A DNA stretch of 36,974 nucleotides from positions 1-36,974 of the forward strand of contig NZ_LOHS01000017.1 in NCBI RefSeq assembly GCF_001642995.1, given 5' to 3'. Below the pieces are notes generated by a model. It did no database searches, had not been told where the DNA came from, and saw only the letters and a program-made list of their open reading frames with translations. Both the position numbers and the translations under genes were made by a program. Of the stretch, positions 7,775 through 15,882 are shown piece by piece; the stretch's first letter is position 1; each line of letters begins with the position of its first letter. The DNA comes from Streptomyces jeddahensis (lineage in GTDB: Bacteria > Actinomycetota > Actinomycetes > Streptomycetales > Streptomycetaceae).

Positions 7775-8584
7775 GTGTACCGGTTTCTGCTGACCCCTCG
7801 CTGGTGGGGGATCAACGTCTTCGTCCTGCTGGCCATCCCCTTCTGCATCTTCATGGGGTCGTGGCAGCTGGGCCGGTTCGAGGACCGGGTACAGGACCAC
7901 CGGTCCGCCTCCGAGGCGTCCGCTCAGGACAAGCGGGCCGCGGCCCGGCCGCTCGATTCGCTCCTGCCCGTCGACAAGGAGACGTCGGGCGACCGCGCCA
8001 CGGCGACCGGCCGGTACGGCAAGCAGCTGCTCGTCCCGGACCGGGAGCTGGACGGCAAGCGCGGGTTCTACGTGGTGACGATGCTGCGTACGGACGGCGG
8101 CAAGGCTCTGCCGGTCGTACGGGGGTGGCTGCCCGGCGATGCGTCCGCCGCGAAGGCACCGGCCCCGCCCGCCGGCGAGGTCACCGTGACCGGCGCGCTG
8201 CAGGCCTCGGAGACCGCGGACTCCGACGGGGTGAGCGCGACAGGCGGGCTGCCCGCCGGGCAGCTCGGCATAATCAGCGCCGCATCTCTGGTGAACCTCG
8301 TGCCGTACGACGTGTACGACGCGTGGATCACGCTCGACAAGGCAGACGCGGGCATGAAGGCGGTGCCCGCGACGGAGCCGCAGGGCAGCGGGCTCGACCT
8401 CAAGGCGTTCCAGAACCTCGGCTACACCGGGGAGTGGTTCGTCTTCGCCGGGTTCGTCGTCTTCATGTGGTTCCGGCTGCTGCGCCGGGAGGCGGAGTTC
8501 GCCCGGGATGCCGAGCTCGGGCTGGCCCCGGCGAGCGAGGAGCCCGCGGACCACACCGGGGCCGACCGGGTCCCCACTGCCTGA
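7775..8584 (+). CDS. SURF1 family cytochrome c oxidase assembly protein
   Basis: A 269-aa membrane protein with the SURF1 layout: an N-terminal helix (GINVFVLLAIPFCIFMGSWQ, leading into LGRF), a central extracytoplasmic domain carrying TATGRYG, LPVVRGWLPG and PYDVYDAWI, and a C-terminal helix (WFVFAGFVVFMWFRLLRR). SURF1 proteins aid heme a insertion and assembly of the aa3-type oxidase. The start was put at GTG 7775, giving VYRFLLTPRWWG, the usual beginning in this family; an in-frame GTG at 7754 is possible but unsupported. No oxidase subunit gene is in the window. Confidence 0.9.
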   Translation: MYRFLLTPRWWGINVFVLLAIPFCIFMGSWQLGRFEDRVQDHRSASEASAQDKRAAARPLDSLLPVDKETSGDRATATGRYGKQLLVPDRELDGKRGFYVVTMLRTDGGKALPVVRGWLPGDASAAKAPAPPAGEVTVTGALQASETADSDGVSATGGLPAGQLGIISAASLVNLVPYDVYDAWITLDKADAGMKAVPATEPQGSGLDLKAFQNLGYTGEWFVFAGFVVFMWFRLLRREAEFARDAELGLAPASEEPADHTGADRVPTA

Positions 8585-8650
8585 AAAAGGACAGCAGGCC
8601 CCGGCCCGGCCCCGGCACTCCTCCCCCACCGAGGTCCTGTATCCGAGCCC

Positions 8651-9961
8651 CTACTCCGAGGCGAGCACTCCCGTGCGGTAGATCGTCCCTGCGCACGCAT
8701 TCGGGACAGTCGCCGTCACCGTCGCGGTACCGGTTTCCGCGGTGAAGGCGACGACCACGCTGCCGTCGGCCGTGCCGCCGTCTTCCGTGACCAGCTGCGT
8801 CGTCGTGCCGCTCTGCTCGGACGTTCCGTCGGTGCCGCCAGTGGCGCCGGTGGCGCTGTTCTGCGACGGCGACGGGGCGGGTGAGGGTTCCCCGTCGTCG
8901 CCACCGCCATTCGTGGTCGGGCAGGTCTCCGACGGCACCCAGGCGATCCGCACCTGATAGGACTTGCCCGGCTGGAGGATCAGCTGGCTCGCCTCCTGGG
9001 ACGGATCGGGAAGCCCGGAACCGTCCCCGGCGGTGTGGTCCACGAGGCTGATCTTCGTGGCGTCGGCCGCACCCTGGGCCTGGAAACTCATGGTGCCGGC
9101 GGCCTCGACCGTGCAGTTGGCGCTGGAGACGTTCGAGACGGTGAAGGTCCCGTAGACCTTGCCGTCGGATTGCGCCGGCTCGACGCTCACGCCGGCGTTG
9201 CCCAGTTCGTTCACGCCGCAGGCGGGCGAGCTCGCGGCCGCCGTGCTGGCGGTGTCCGGGCCGCCGGTGGCGGCGCCCGTCGCGCCCTTCGACGGGTCGT
9301 TCTTGCCCTTGCCGCCGTCCTTGCCCTGGGACTTCGACGCGCTCGAGTTGCTGCCGTCGCTCTTCTCTCCGCCGTCCGGGCTCTTGCCGTCCCCGCCGCC
9401 CTGCGCCTCACCGGCGTGACCGGCGATGGACGGCGTGTCCGTGGAGCCCGGGGAGTTCGACACGTGGACGAGGGCCGGGATGGCGGTGCCGACGAAGAGG
9501 GCAGCGGCGGCCATGCCGACGACGGCCTGGCGCTTGCGCGCGCGGCGCGCGGGCACGGCACGCCGCAGGTGCTCTAGGGAACCATCGGTGGGTTCGATGT
9601 CCTGGACCGCATGGTGCAGCATCCTGCGCAGTGCCAGCTCGTCGGAGCCCAGCTCACCCGGATACGCCCCGTCCTCACCCGGCGGCCAGGAGTCGTCGAA
9701 GCCGTCGGAGGATGTGTCAGCCCCGTCGGAGGACGTGTCAGCCCCGTCGCGGGGCGTGCCGGGCCCGTCATAGGAGCTTTCGGGGCCGTGATTCACAGTT
9801 CCGTTCCCAGCATGCTGCTCGTACTCGTACCACTCGGCTCGTTCAGGCCGTCCGCTGCCGGCCTCCCCGCCGGACCACTCGGACCCGGCATCCCCCTCGT
9901 GCCGCTCGGGCCGCCCCCGTCCGGCCTCACCGTCGTCCGGCCGCCACCGCTGCTCGCTCAT
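8651..9961 (-). CDS. One-pass membrane protein coupled to ECF sigma factor (putative sigma partner)
   Basis: A 436-aa protein of no family I can name. Residues 1-105 are low-complexity and acidic, with a DGADTSS repeat at 72-87. Residues ~106-145 look conserved and helical (ELALRRMLHHAVQDIEP, then HLRRAVPARRARKRQ), and a TM helix spans about 146-166. Residues 167-250 form a Gly/Ser/Asp/Lys linker. The rest is an extracellular beta-rich domain with Cys at CGVNEL, NCTVEA, TCPTTN and NACAG, split by another linker. Its ATG overlaps the sigma-factor stop (ATGA). Cytosolic helix, TM and exported domain is a layout that fits a transmembrane anti-sigma factor or sensor, but no ZAS zinc motif (HxxxCxxC) is present, so that role is inference. 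Confidence 0.8.
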   Translation of the reverse strand: MSEQRWRPDDGEAGRGRPERHEGDAGSEWSGGEAGSGRPERAEWYEYEQHAGNGTVNHGPESSYDGPGTPRDGADTSSDGADTSSDGFDDSWPPGEDGAYPGELGSDELALRRMLHHAVQDIEPTDGSLEHLRRAVPARRARKRQAVVGMAAAALFVGTAIPALVHVSNSPGSTDTPSIAGHAGEAQGGGDGKSPDGGEKSDGSNSSASKSQGKDGGKGKNDPSKGATGAATGGPDTASTAAASSPACGVNELGNAGVSVEPAQSDGKVYGTFTVSNVSSANCTVEAAGTMSFQAQGAADATKISLVDHTAGDGSGLPDPSQEASQLILQPGKSYQVRIAWVPSETCPTTNGGGDDGEPSPAPSPSQNSATGATGGTDGTSEQSGTTTQLVTEDGGTADGSVVVAFTAETGTATVTATVPNACAGTIYRTGVLASE

Positions 9962-10533
9962 GCGGGTGCCTCCATGGCGACGCGCAGGGCCGCGATGCCG
10001 CGAGAGCCGTACGCCTTCACCGAACCGAGCGATATGCCCAGGGTCTCCGCGACCTGTGCCTCGGTCATGTCCGCGAAGTAGCGCAGGACCAGCACCTCGC
10101 GCTGGCGCCGCTGCAGTCCGCGCATGGCCTTGATCAGCGCGTCGCGCTCCAGCTGGTCGTACGCGCCCTCCTCGGCGCTCGCCATGTCGGGCATCGGCTT
10201 GGAGAGCAGCTTCAGACCGAGGATGCGGCGGCGCAGCGCGGACCGGGAGAGGTTCACGACGGTCTGGCGTAGATACGCGAGGGTCTTCTCCGGATCACGG
10301 ACGCGTTTGCGCGCGGAGTGCACGCGGATGAAGGCCTCCTGGACGACGTCCTCGCAGGAGGCGGTGTCGTCGAGCAGGAGCGCCGCCAGTCCGAGGAGCG
10401 ACCGGTAGTGAGCGCGATAGGTCTCGGTGAGATGGTCGACGGTCGTGCCCGCGGCCATGATCTCCTCGGCGCCCTCGCGCTGGGACGGAATGCGGGCGGG
10501 CCGCGCCTGGGGCATGGGGGCGATCACCGGCAT
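9958..10533 (-). CDS. ECF (SigE-family) RNA polymerase sigma factor
   Basis: A sigma-70 family ECF factor of 191 aa from the ATG at 10533. Region 2 includes YRAHYRSLLGLAALLLDD and DVVQEAFIRVHSARKR; region 4 includes GLQRRQREVLVLRYFADMT and the helix-turn-helix ETLGISLGSVKAYGSRG. The start is uncertain: the ATG at 10458 (MAAGTTVDHL) directly begins the conserved part and has GAGGAG 3 nt upstream, and the frame stays open upward to 10647. The stop overlaps the start of the membrane protein at 9961 (ATGA), so sigma and partner are co-translated. No canonical ECF (GGAAC/GTC) promoter reads into the operon, so autoregulation is not evident. Confidence 0.92.
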   Translation of the reverse strand: MPVIAPMPQARPARIPSQREGAEEIMAAGTTVDHLTETYRAHYRSLLGLAALLLDDTASCEDVVQEAFIRVHSARKRVRDPEKTLAYLRQTVVNLSRSALRRRILGLKLLSKPMPDMASAEEGAYDQLERDALIKAMRGLQRRQREVLVLRYFADMTEAQVAETLGISLGSVKAYGSRGIAALRVAMEAPA

Positions 10534-11035
10534 GCCGCCGCCGGCCGGGCCGGGCATGCGGGGTCGGCGGGGCGGCCGAAGGGCTGCGCCCCTCGCCCGT
10601 ACCGCTGTGAAGTCGAGTACCTCTGCCACGCCTGTTGGACACGGCACCCCCCGCCAGGGTTGTACGCGTCAGGCATCACATGTGCCGGGAACACCGAATG
10701 GGACGGTGCGTCACTTGCCCTCATGTGTACCAGCTCTTCCCCTGTGCCCCGTATGTCCATGCCCCGTTGTGTCACAGCGCCTGGGCGCTCCTGACGGGCG
10801 ACCGGTAAAGACGCTCCCGCCCCGTGCGCGGTTGCACGGGGCGGGGAGCGAAATCTTCGAACGCCGACCGGGGTCGGTTCAAGCGGTCTGGACTTTTTTC
10901 CGCAGCCGTTGAACCTTCACGGATTCTACAAATGATTCCGGCCATGGCCAGGGAGTTTCCGGATAGCGGACGGCCGGGTGACGAGCCGACGACGGACGGG
11001 GGCCGTCCGGCGGCCGCAGAGAGGGCGGCCCGCCC
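10534..11035. other. Intergenic region between asd and ECF sigma gene
   Basis: About 500 nt with no supportable gene. On the minus strand it holds the end of the asd transcript, a large hairpin at 10812-10850 and the leader of the sigma gene. The sigma reading frame stays open to 10647 but reads as plain GC-rich sequence there. On the plus strand GGAAC (10688-10692) and GTC (10710-10712) are 17 nt apart like an ECF promoter, but no plus-strand gene follows. Confidence 0.5.
10812..10850 (-). terminator. Strong GC-rich hairpin downstream of ask-asd
   Basis: A 16-bp arm at 10812-10827 pairs with 10834-10850 with one bulged G, around a 6-nt loop (GCGGTT). It lies about 190 nt beyond the asd stop, before the sigma-factor gene on the same strand. 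It likely insulates the two operons. Confidence 0.65.
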
Positions 11036-11037
11036 TC
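11021..11037 (-). terminator. Hairpin overlapping the asd stop codon
   Basis: GAGGGCG and CGCCCTC form a 7-bp stem with a 3-nt loop, and the stem shares two bases with the asd stop codon (11036-11038). It could be a first, weaker terminator or an mRNA 3'-end stabiliser. Confidence 0.45.
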
Positions 11038-12094
11038 ACGCCCCCATGAACTCCGCAGCCACCAACTCGGCGATCTGCGCTGTGTTCAGCGCCGCGCCCT
11101 TGCGCAGGTTGTCGCCGCACACGAAGAGTTCGAGGGCTGTCGGATCGTCGAGTGCGCGCCGCACGCGGCCCACCCACGTCGGATCGGTTCCCACCACGTC
11201 GGCGGGCGTGGGGAACTCACCGGCTGCAGGGTCGTCGAAGAGGACGACGCCGGGGGCCGTCGCGAGGATCTCGCGCGCCCGGTCGACGGTGACCTCGCCC
11301 TCGAAACGGGCGTGGACGGTCAGGGAGTGCGTGGTGACCACGGGGACTCGCACGCAGGTCGCGGCGACCTTCAGCTCGGGCAGCCCGAGGATCTTGCGGG
11401 ACTCGTCCCGCACCTTCATCTCCTCCGACGACCACCCGTCGTCCCGGAGCGAACCCGCCCAGGGCACGACGTTCAGCGCGACCGGCTCGGGGAACGGCCC
11501 GGTGGCGTCCCCCACGGCCCGCCGTACATCGCCGGGTGACGTCCCGAGCTCCGTACCGGCGACGAGCTTCAGCTGCTGCCGCAGCGTGTCGATGCCCGCG
11601 CGCCCGGCGCCGCTCACGGCCTGGTACGAGGAGACGACCAGCTCGCGCAGCCCGAACTCAGCGTGCAGCGCGCCCACGGCCACGATCATCGAGAGGGTCG
11701 TGCAGTTGGGGTTGGCGATGATGCCGCGCGGGCGCACGCGCGCGGCATGCGGATTGACCTCGGGCACCACCAGCGGCACGTCCGGGTCCATCCGGAACGC
11801 GGCCGAGTTGTCCACGACGACCGCGCCCTTGGCGGCGGCGACGGGCGCCCACTGCGCGGAGACCTCGTCCGGTACGTCGAACATGGCGATGTCGACGCCG
11901 TCGAAGGCCTCTTCGCTCAGGGCGACGACCTCGACCTCCTCGCCGCGCACGGTCAGCTTGCGGCCGGCCGAGCGCGGCGAGGCGATGAGGCGGATCTCGC
12001 CCCAGATGTCCGCGTGCTGGGACAGGATCTGGAGCATGACCGTGCCGACGGCTCCGGTCGCTCCCACGACAGCGAGCGTCGGTCGTCCGGTCAT
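11036..12094 (-). CDS. asd: Aspartate-semialdehyde dehydrogenase
   Basis: A 352-aa enzyme that reduces beta-aspartyl phosphate to aspartate semialdehyde with NADPH. This is the second step to lysine, diaminopimelate, threonine and methionine. The NADP-binding loop is VVGATGAVG at 9-17, catalytic Cys131 is in NPNCTT, and the substrate region includes [10 protein letters not shown] and [12 protein letters not shown]. Length is normal. The ribosome binding site GGAGG is 9 nt before the ATG. It lies 62 bp downstream of lysC on the same strand, and that gap contains a 10-codon leader frame whose TGA overlaps the asd ATG. Co-transcription of lysC and asd is the usual actinobacterial arrangement. 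Confidence 0.97.
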   Translation of the reverse strand: MTGRPTLAVVGATGAVGTVMLQILSQHADIWGEIRLIASPRSAGRKLTVRGEEVEVVALSEEAFDGVDIAMFDVPDEVSAQWAPVAAAKGAVVVDNSAAFRMDPDVPLVVPEVNPHAARVRPRGIIANPNCTTLSMIVAVGALHAEFGLRELVVSSYQAVSGAGRAGIDTLRQQLKLVAGTELGTSPGDVRRAVGDATGPFPEPVALNVVPWAGSLRDDGWSSEEMKVRDESRKILGLPELKVAATCVRVPVVTTHSLTVHARFEGEVTVDRAREILATAPGVVLFDDPAAGEFPTPADVVGTDPTWVGRVRRALDDPTALELFVCGDNLRKGAALNTAQIAELVAAEFMGA

Positions 12095-12123
12095 CGCCGT
12101 ACGCCTCCCTCAGGGGCGGTCAT
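12091..12123 (-). CDS. 10-codon leader ORF translationally coupled to asd
   Basis: Codons ATG ACC GCC CCT GAG GGA GGC GTA CGG CGA TGA ([10 protein letters not shown]). Its own AGAGG lies about 9 nt upstream, and its TGA overlaps the asd ATG in an ATGA quadruplet. It arose from a near-exact duplication: about 20 bp holding the asd ribosome binding site and start (12089-12108) recur 29 bp upstream (12118-12137) with two or three mismatches. The asd ribosome binding site lies inside the leader ORF. A coupling role is inferred; the peptide itself is probably without function. Confidence 0.45.
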   Translation of the reverse strand: MTAPEGGVRR

Positions 12124-12156
12124 CGTCGTACGCCTCTGTGTGTCCGATGGCAGAGG

Positions 12157-12678
12157 TCAGCGCCCGGTGCCGCCGTAGACCACGGCCTCGTCGCTGTCGG
12201 AGTCCAGTCCGAACGCGGTGTGCACCGCGCGCACGGCCTCCGGGACGTCGTCCGCGCGGGTCACGACCGAGATGCGGATCTCGGAGGTCGAGATCAGCTC
12301 GATGTTGACCTGCGCGTCGCTGAGGGCCTCGAAGAAGGCGGCCGTGACGCCGGGGTTGGTCTTCATGCCTGCGCCGACGAGGGAGATCTTGCCGATCTGG
12401 TCGTCGTAGCGCAGGGACTCGAAGCCGATGACGGACTTCGCCTTCTCGAGCGCGTCGATGGCCTTGCGACCCTCGGTCTTCGGCAGCGTGAAGGAGATGT
12501 CGGTCAGGCCCGTGGCCGCGGCCGACACGTTCTGCACGACCATGTCGATGTTGATCTCGGCATCGGCGATGGCGCGGAAGATCGAGGCCGCCTCACCCGG
12601 CTTGTCCGGCACGCCGACGACCGTGACCTTGGCCTCGGAGGTGTCGTGAGCGACACCGGAGATGATGGCCTGCTCCAC
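12157..12678 (-). CDS. lysC: Internal start producing the aspartokinase regulatory beta subunit
   Basis: Within lysC, an in-frame GTG at 12678 (residue 251, [12 protein letters not shown]) is preceded by AAGGGG with 8 nt spacing. It would give a 173-aa protein made of the two ACT domains only. Actinobacterial and Bacillus class aspartokinases are alpha2beta2, with beta translated from such an internal site; in Corynebacterium the beta start is near residue 250. The position match plus a good Shine-Dalgarno sequence inside coding DNA is strong support. Confidence 0.75.
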   Translation of the reverse strand: MEQAIISGVAHDTSEAKVTVVGVPDKPGEAASIFRAIADAEINIDMVVQNVSAAATGLTDISFTLPKTEGRKAIDALEKAKSVIGFESLRYDDQIGKISLVGAGMKTNPGVTAAFFEALSDAQVNIELISTSEIRISVVTRADDVPEAVRAVHTAFGLDSDSDEAVVYGGTGR

Positions 12679-13428
12679 GTTCTGGTCCCCTTGCGGTTCG
12701 TTGCTGACCCAGGTGCCCTGCAGTCCCGAGAAGGACGAGCGGACGTGGATCGGGATGTTGTAACGGCGTGCGTACTCGACGCAGCGGTGCAGCAGCACCT
12801 TCGAGCCGGAAGCAGCGAGCTCCAGCATGTCCTCGAACGAGATCCAGTCGATCTTGCGAGCCTTCTTCACCACGCGCGGGTCGGCCGTGAAGACGCCGTC
12901 CACGTCGGTGTAGATCTCGCAGACCTCGGCGTCGAGGGCGGCGGCGAGGGCGACGGCGGTCGTGTCCGAGCCGCCGCGGCCCAGCGTGGTGATGTCCTTG
13001 CTGTCCTGGGACACGCCCTGGAAGCCGGCGACGATCGCGATGTTGCCCTCGTCGAGCGCCGTCCTGATGCGGCCCGGCGTGACATCGATGATCCGCGCTT
13101 TGTTGTGGACCGAGTCGGTGATGACGCCTGCCTGGCTGCCCGTGAACGACTGGGCCTCGTGGCCCAGGTTTTTGATCGCCATCGCCAGCAGGGCCATGGA
13201 GATCCGCTCTCCGGCGGTCAGCAGCATGTCGAATTCACGCCCGGCAGGCATCGGAGATACCTGCTCGGCGAGTTCGATCAGCTCGTCCGTCGTGTCGCCC
13301 ATCGCGGAAACGACCACAACCACCTGGTTGCCGTTCTTCTTCGCTTCCACGATCCGCTTGGCGACGCGCTTGATGCCTTCGGCATCGGCTACGGAGGAGC
13401 CTCCGTACTTCTGCACGACAAGGCCCAC
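12157..13428 (-). CDS. lysC: Aspartate kinase, alpha subunit
   Basis: A 423-aa enzyme that phosphorylates L-aspartate with ATP, the first and feedback-controlled step of the aspartate pathway. The kinase domain (1-~240) has the N-terminal [12 protein letters not shown] signature, [16 protein letters not shown] and [18 protein letters not shown]. Two ACT domains follow (about 265-330 with [14 protein letters not shown] and about 345-415 with [16 protein letters not shown]); these bind lysine and threonine in relatives. It starts at GTG 13428 with GAGGAG 5 nt upstream. The upstream 100 bp carry symmetric AT-rich sequences. I see no lysine riboswitch; control is probably allosteric. Confidence 0.97.
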   Translation of the reverse strand: MGLVVQKYGGSSVADAEGIKRVAKRIVEAKKNGNQVVVVVSAMGDTTDELIELAEQVSPMPAGREFDMLLTAGERISMALLAMAIKNLGHEAQSFTGSQAGVITDSVHNKARIIDVTPGRIRTALDEGNIAIVAGFQGVSQDSKDITTLGRGGSDTTAVALAAALDAEVCEIYTDVDGVFTADPRVVKKARKIDWISFEDMLELAASGSKVLLHRCVEYARRYNIPIHVRSSFSGLQGTWVSNEPQGDQNVEQAIISGVAHDTSEAKVTVVGVPDKPGEAASIFRAIADAEINIDMVVQNVSAAATGLTDISFTLPKTEGRKAIDALEKAKSVIGFESLRYDDQIGKISLVGAGMKTNPGVTAAFFEALSDAQVNIELISTSEIRISVVTRADDVPEAVRAVHTAFGLDSDSDEAVVYGGTGR

Positions 13429-13466
13429 GTGCGCTCCTCGCTCAATCCGTTTCGTCCCGCATATAT

Positions 13467-13490
13467 CGCATATATGCGGTCGATCCGCAT
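13467..13490. promoter_or_regulatory. Overlapping palindromes upstream of lysC
   Basis: CGCATATATGCG (13467-13478) is a perfect 12-bp palindrome. It overlaps ATGCGG-tcgat-CCGCAT (13474-13490), an inverted repeat with 6-bp arms. The heptamer GCATATA also occurs as an offset copy just before. This is the most AT-rich spot in the area and lies 40-60 bp upstream of the lysC start, a likely operator or promoter zone. The binding protein is unknown. Confidence 0.45.
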
Positions 13491-13698
13491 GACTGCGGTC
13501 GACTTAGTCTAACGAGCGGCCGAATTCCGCCCCTGTGATATCGCATCGTGAGATGTCCCGCCCACGACGCGAAGCGACGCTCGATCGCCAGGGGCGACGC
13601 TCCGGCCGCTCGGACTGGCTCATGCCCGATCCGCCACCGCGCACTCGGAAAGTGGGGCGGGTCACACACCCGCGCACTAATCGTCAAAATTCAAATAC

Positions 13699-13704
13699 TA
13701 GGGT
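13699..13704 (+). promoter_or_regulatory. Leaderless -10 box of the response regulator gene
   Basis: TAGGGT (TANNNT) is followed by exactly 7 nt and then the GTG at 13712. No purine-rich ribosome binding site precedes that GTG, so a leaderless transcript is likely. An AT-rich stretch lies at 13684-13700. Confidence 0.45.
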
Positions 13705-13711
13705 TCGCTCC

Positions 13712-14455
13712 GTGCGCGTACTCCTGGTGGAAGACGACGAACCGGTCGCCGAATCGCTCCGGCGCGGGCTGCTGCGCTACGGCTTCGAGGTGGAGTGGGT
13801 CACCACAGGCCGCGATGCGCTGACGGCGGCCGGTGCCCCTCATGATCCGTACGACGTCGTGCTGCTCGATCTCGGACTGCCCGACACCGACGGGCTCGAC
13901 GTGTGCAAGGCGCTGCGGGCGGACAGCGACGTGCCGATCATCGTGATCAGTGCCCGCAGCGACGAGACCGACCGCGTGGTGGGCCTGGAGATAGGCGCCG
14001 ACGACTACGTCTCCAAACCCTTCGGCGTCCGCGAGGTCATCGCCCGCATCCGCGCGGTGCTGCGCCGCGTCCAGCCGCGCGCGCAGCAGGCGGCAGCCGC
14101 GCCCGACCGCTACGGCCCGCGGCTGACCGTCGACCGCAAGGCCGCCCGAGTCCATCTGGACGGGACGGAGGTCGTGCTCACGCCCAAGGAGTACGACCTG
14201 CTGGCCTTCCTCACCGAGGAGCCCGGCGCGCTGATGTCCCGCGAGCAGATCATGGAAGCGGTCTGGGACGCCAACTGGTTCGGGCCGACCAAGACGCTGG
14301 ACGTGCATGTGGCGGCCCTGCGCCGCAAGCTGGCCGGGGCGATCACGATCGAGGCGGTACGGGGGGTCGGTTTCCGCCTGGTGATCGAGGATGAGAGCGG
14401 CGTGGGCGACCCAGGTGCAGGCCGCGAGCCCTCGGGCCGGAGTCCGGCGTCATGA
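13712..14455 (+). CDS. OmpR/PhoB-family DNA-binding response regulator
   Basis: A 247-aa regulator starting VRVLLVEDDEP. The receiver domain (1-~115) has acidic Asp8/Asp9, phospho-acceptor Asp53 in LLDLGLPDTDG, Ser80 and Lys102 in DDYVSKPFG. The winged-helix effector (about 130-230) has LTPKEYDLLAFL, MSREQIMEAVWD and the recognition helix region TKTLDVHVAALRRKL. I chose GTG 13712 because the receiver begins there directly and a leaderless -10 box fits; the frame continues upstream but is not protein-like. The stop overlaps the kinase start (ATGA). Targets unknown. Confidence 0.94.
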   Translation: MRVLLVEDDEPVAESLRRGLLRYGFEVEWVTTGRDALTAAGAPHDPYDVVLLDLGLPDTDGLDVCKALRADSDVPIIVISARSDETDRVVGLEIGADDYVSKPFGVREVIARIRAVLRRVQPRAQQAAAAPDRYGPRLTVDRKAARVHLDGTEVVLTPKEYDLLAFLTEEPGALMSREQIMEAVWDANWFGPTKTLDVHVAALRRKLAGAITIEAVRGVGFRLVIEDESGVGDPGAGREPSGRSPAS

Positions 14456-15882
14456 TCCGGCAGCTGATCGTCAGTTACGTCCTGCTCGTGGCGGTCGCGC
14501 TCGCGGCCTTCACCGTCCCGGTCGCCTTCACGCTGACCGCCCAGCTGCGCGGCGACACCGAGCAGTCCGTGCGCCGCGAGGCCACCACCATGGCCCTGCT
14601 GCTCGCGGACGGCGACGCGCCCGCGCGGCAGGCGCTGGCCCGGATGGCCGGGGCGTACGCCGACGAGACGCCCGGCAGCGTCGAGGTGATCGCGTCCGAC
14701 GGATCCGCCGTCGCCACCCTCCCGCTGCCCCCCCGGCCGGACGACGCCGCCATGACGCGCGCCTTGAAGGACGGCCGTTCCACGGTCGACTGGGGCTCCT
14801 CCTTCGTCTGGGGACCGCACCTGGTCGTCACCGTCCCGGCGCGCTCGGCGGACGACGGCGACCGGATCGTGGGTGCGGTGCGGATCAAGTACGCGACCTC
14901 CGATCTGTCCGAGCGGCTGTGGCGTATCTGGGGCTTCCGCGCGATCCTCGCCGTGAGCGTCCTGGCGGTGGCCGCCGGTCTCGGTGCGCTGGCGGCCCGC
15001 CGGCTCACCCGCCCGCTGCGTCAGCTCAACGAGATGGCGAGCCGGTTCCGGGACGGCGACCTGACGGCGCGTTCCCCGGTGACGGGACCGCAGGAGACCC
15101 AGACCCTGGCCCGCACCCTGAACTCGGGCGCCGAGCGCCTGGACACGCTGATCGCCTCGCAGCGCATCTTCGTCGCGGACGCCTCGCACCAGCTGCGCAC
15201 CCCGCTCACCGCACTCCGCCTCTCCCTGGACAACATCGCGGACGGCGTCGACGACGAGTTCGTCCGCGAGGACGTCGAGCAGGCCACCGCGGAGGTCGTA
15301 CGGATGAGCCGCCTCGTCAACGGCCTGCTGGTGCTGGCCCGCGCGGAGGCCAAGGTGACCGCGGCCGAACCGCTGGTGCTGGCCGAGCTGATCGCGGAAC
15401 GGCTCGCGGTGTGGCGGCCGGCCGCCGACGAGCGCGGGGTGCGGATCGCGCTCGAGGGGCAGGCCGACGGCCGGCTGCGGGTGCTGGCCAGCCCCGGCCA
15501 TCTGGACCAGGTGCTGGACAACGTCCTGTCGAACGCCCTGGAGGTCTCGCCGGACGGCGGCACCATCACCGTCCGGGTGGAGCCCGCGGGGGCCGCCCAC
15601 CCCGACGAGGTGGTGGTCGAGATCCTCGACCAGGGGCCTGGCATGTCCGACGCCGAGAAGTCCCGCGCCTTCGACCGCTTCTGGCGCGGCCAGGGCCTCA
15701 CGGGCCGCTCCGGCTCCGGTCTCGGCCTCGCCATCGCCAAGCAGCTGGTGACGGACGACGGCGGCAGCGTGACCCTGCGGGACGCGAACCCGGGTGCGGG
15801 AGCATCGGCGCCGGACGGCGGCTCCGGCGGGCTCTGCGTGCGGATCAGCCTCCGGCCGGCAGCACCGAAGAGTGGTGGTTGA
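14452..15882 (+). CDS. Sensor histidine kinase, partner of the preceding regulator
   Basis: A 476-aa two-TM kinase. TM1 is about 6-28, an extracytoplasmic sensor spans about 30-162, TM2 about 163-181, and HAMP follows (RRLTRPLRQLNEMASRF). The HisKA domain has His246 in DASHQLRTPLTAL. The ATPase domain has an N-box at LDNVLSNALEV (357-361), G1 DQGPGM (393-398), an F-box DRFWRG and G2 GSGLGLAIA (421-429). All catalytic motifs are intact. It is translationally coupled to the regulator. The last 38 bp overlap the convergent SnoaL-like gene tail to tail. The stimulus cannot be read from the short, cysteine-free sensor region. Confidence 0.95.
   Translation: MIRQLIVSYVLLVAVALAAFTVPVAFTLTAQLRGDTEQSVRREATTMALLLADGDAPARQALARMAGAYADETPGSVEVIASDGSAVATLPLPPRPDDAAMTRALKDGRSTVDWGSSFVWGPHLVVTVPARSADDGDRIVGAVRIKYATSDLSERLWRIWGFRAILAVSVLAVAAGLGALAARRLTRPLRQLNEMASRFRDGDLTARSPVTGPQETQTLARTLNSGAERLDTLIASQRIFVADASHQLRTPLTALRLSLDNIADGVDDEFVREDVEQATAEVVRMSRLVNGLLVLARAEAKVTAAEPLVLAELIAERLAVWRPAADERGVRIALEGQADGRLRVLASPGHLDQVLDNVLSNALEVSPDGGTITVRVEPAGAAHPDEVVVEILDQGPGMSDAEKSRAFDRFWRGQGLTGRSGSGLGLAIAKQLVTDDGGSVTLRDANPGAGASAPDGGSGGLCVRISLRPAAPKSGG

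Noticed and set aside
6041..8629. 862-aa minus-strand open frame antisense to S9 peptidase and SURF1
   Set aside because: Both sense genes carry intact catalytic or family motifs; the antisense frame does not.
10688..10712. ECF-type promoter GGAAC-N17-GTC on the plus strand
   Set aside because: It points away from the sigma operon and no plus-strand gene follows; GGAAC/GTC pairs are frequent by chance.
13429..13711. Lysine riboswitch upstream of lysC
   Set aside because: No L-box-like multi-helix leader or terminator is visible in the short leader; only small palindromes.
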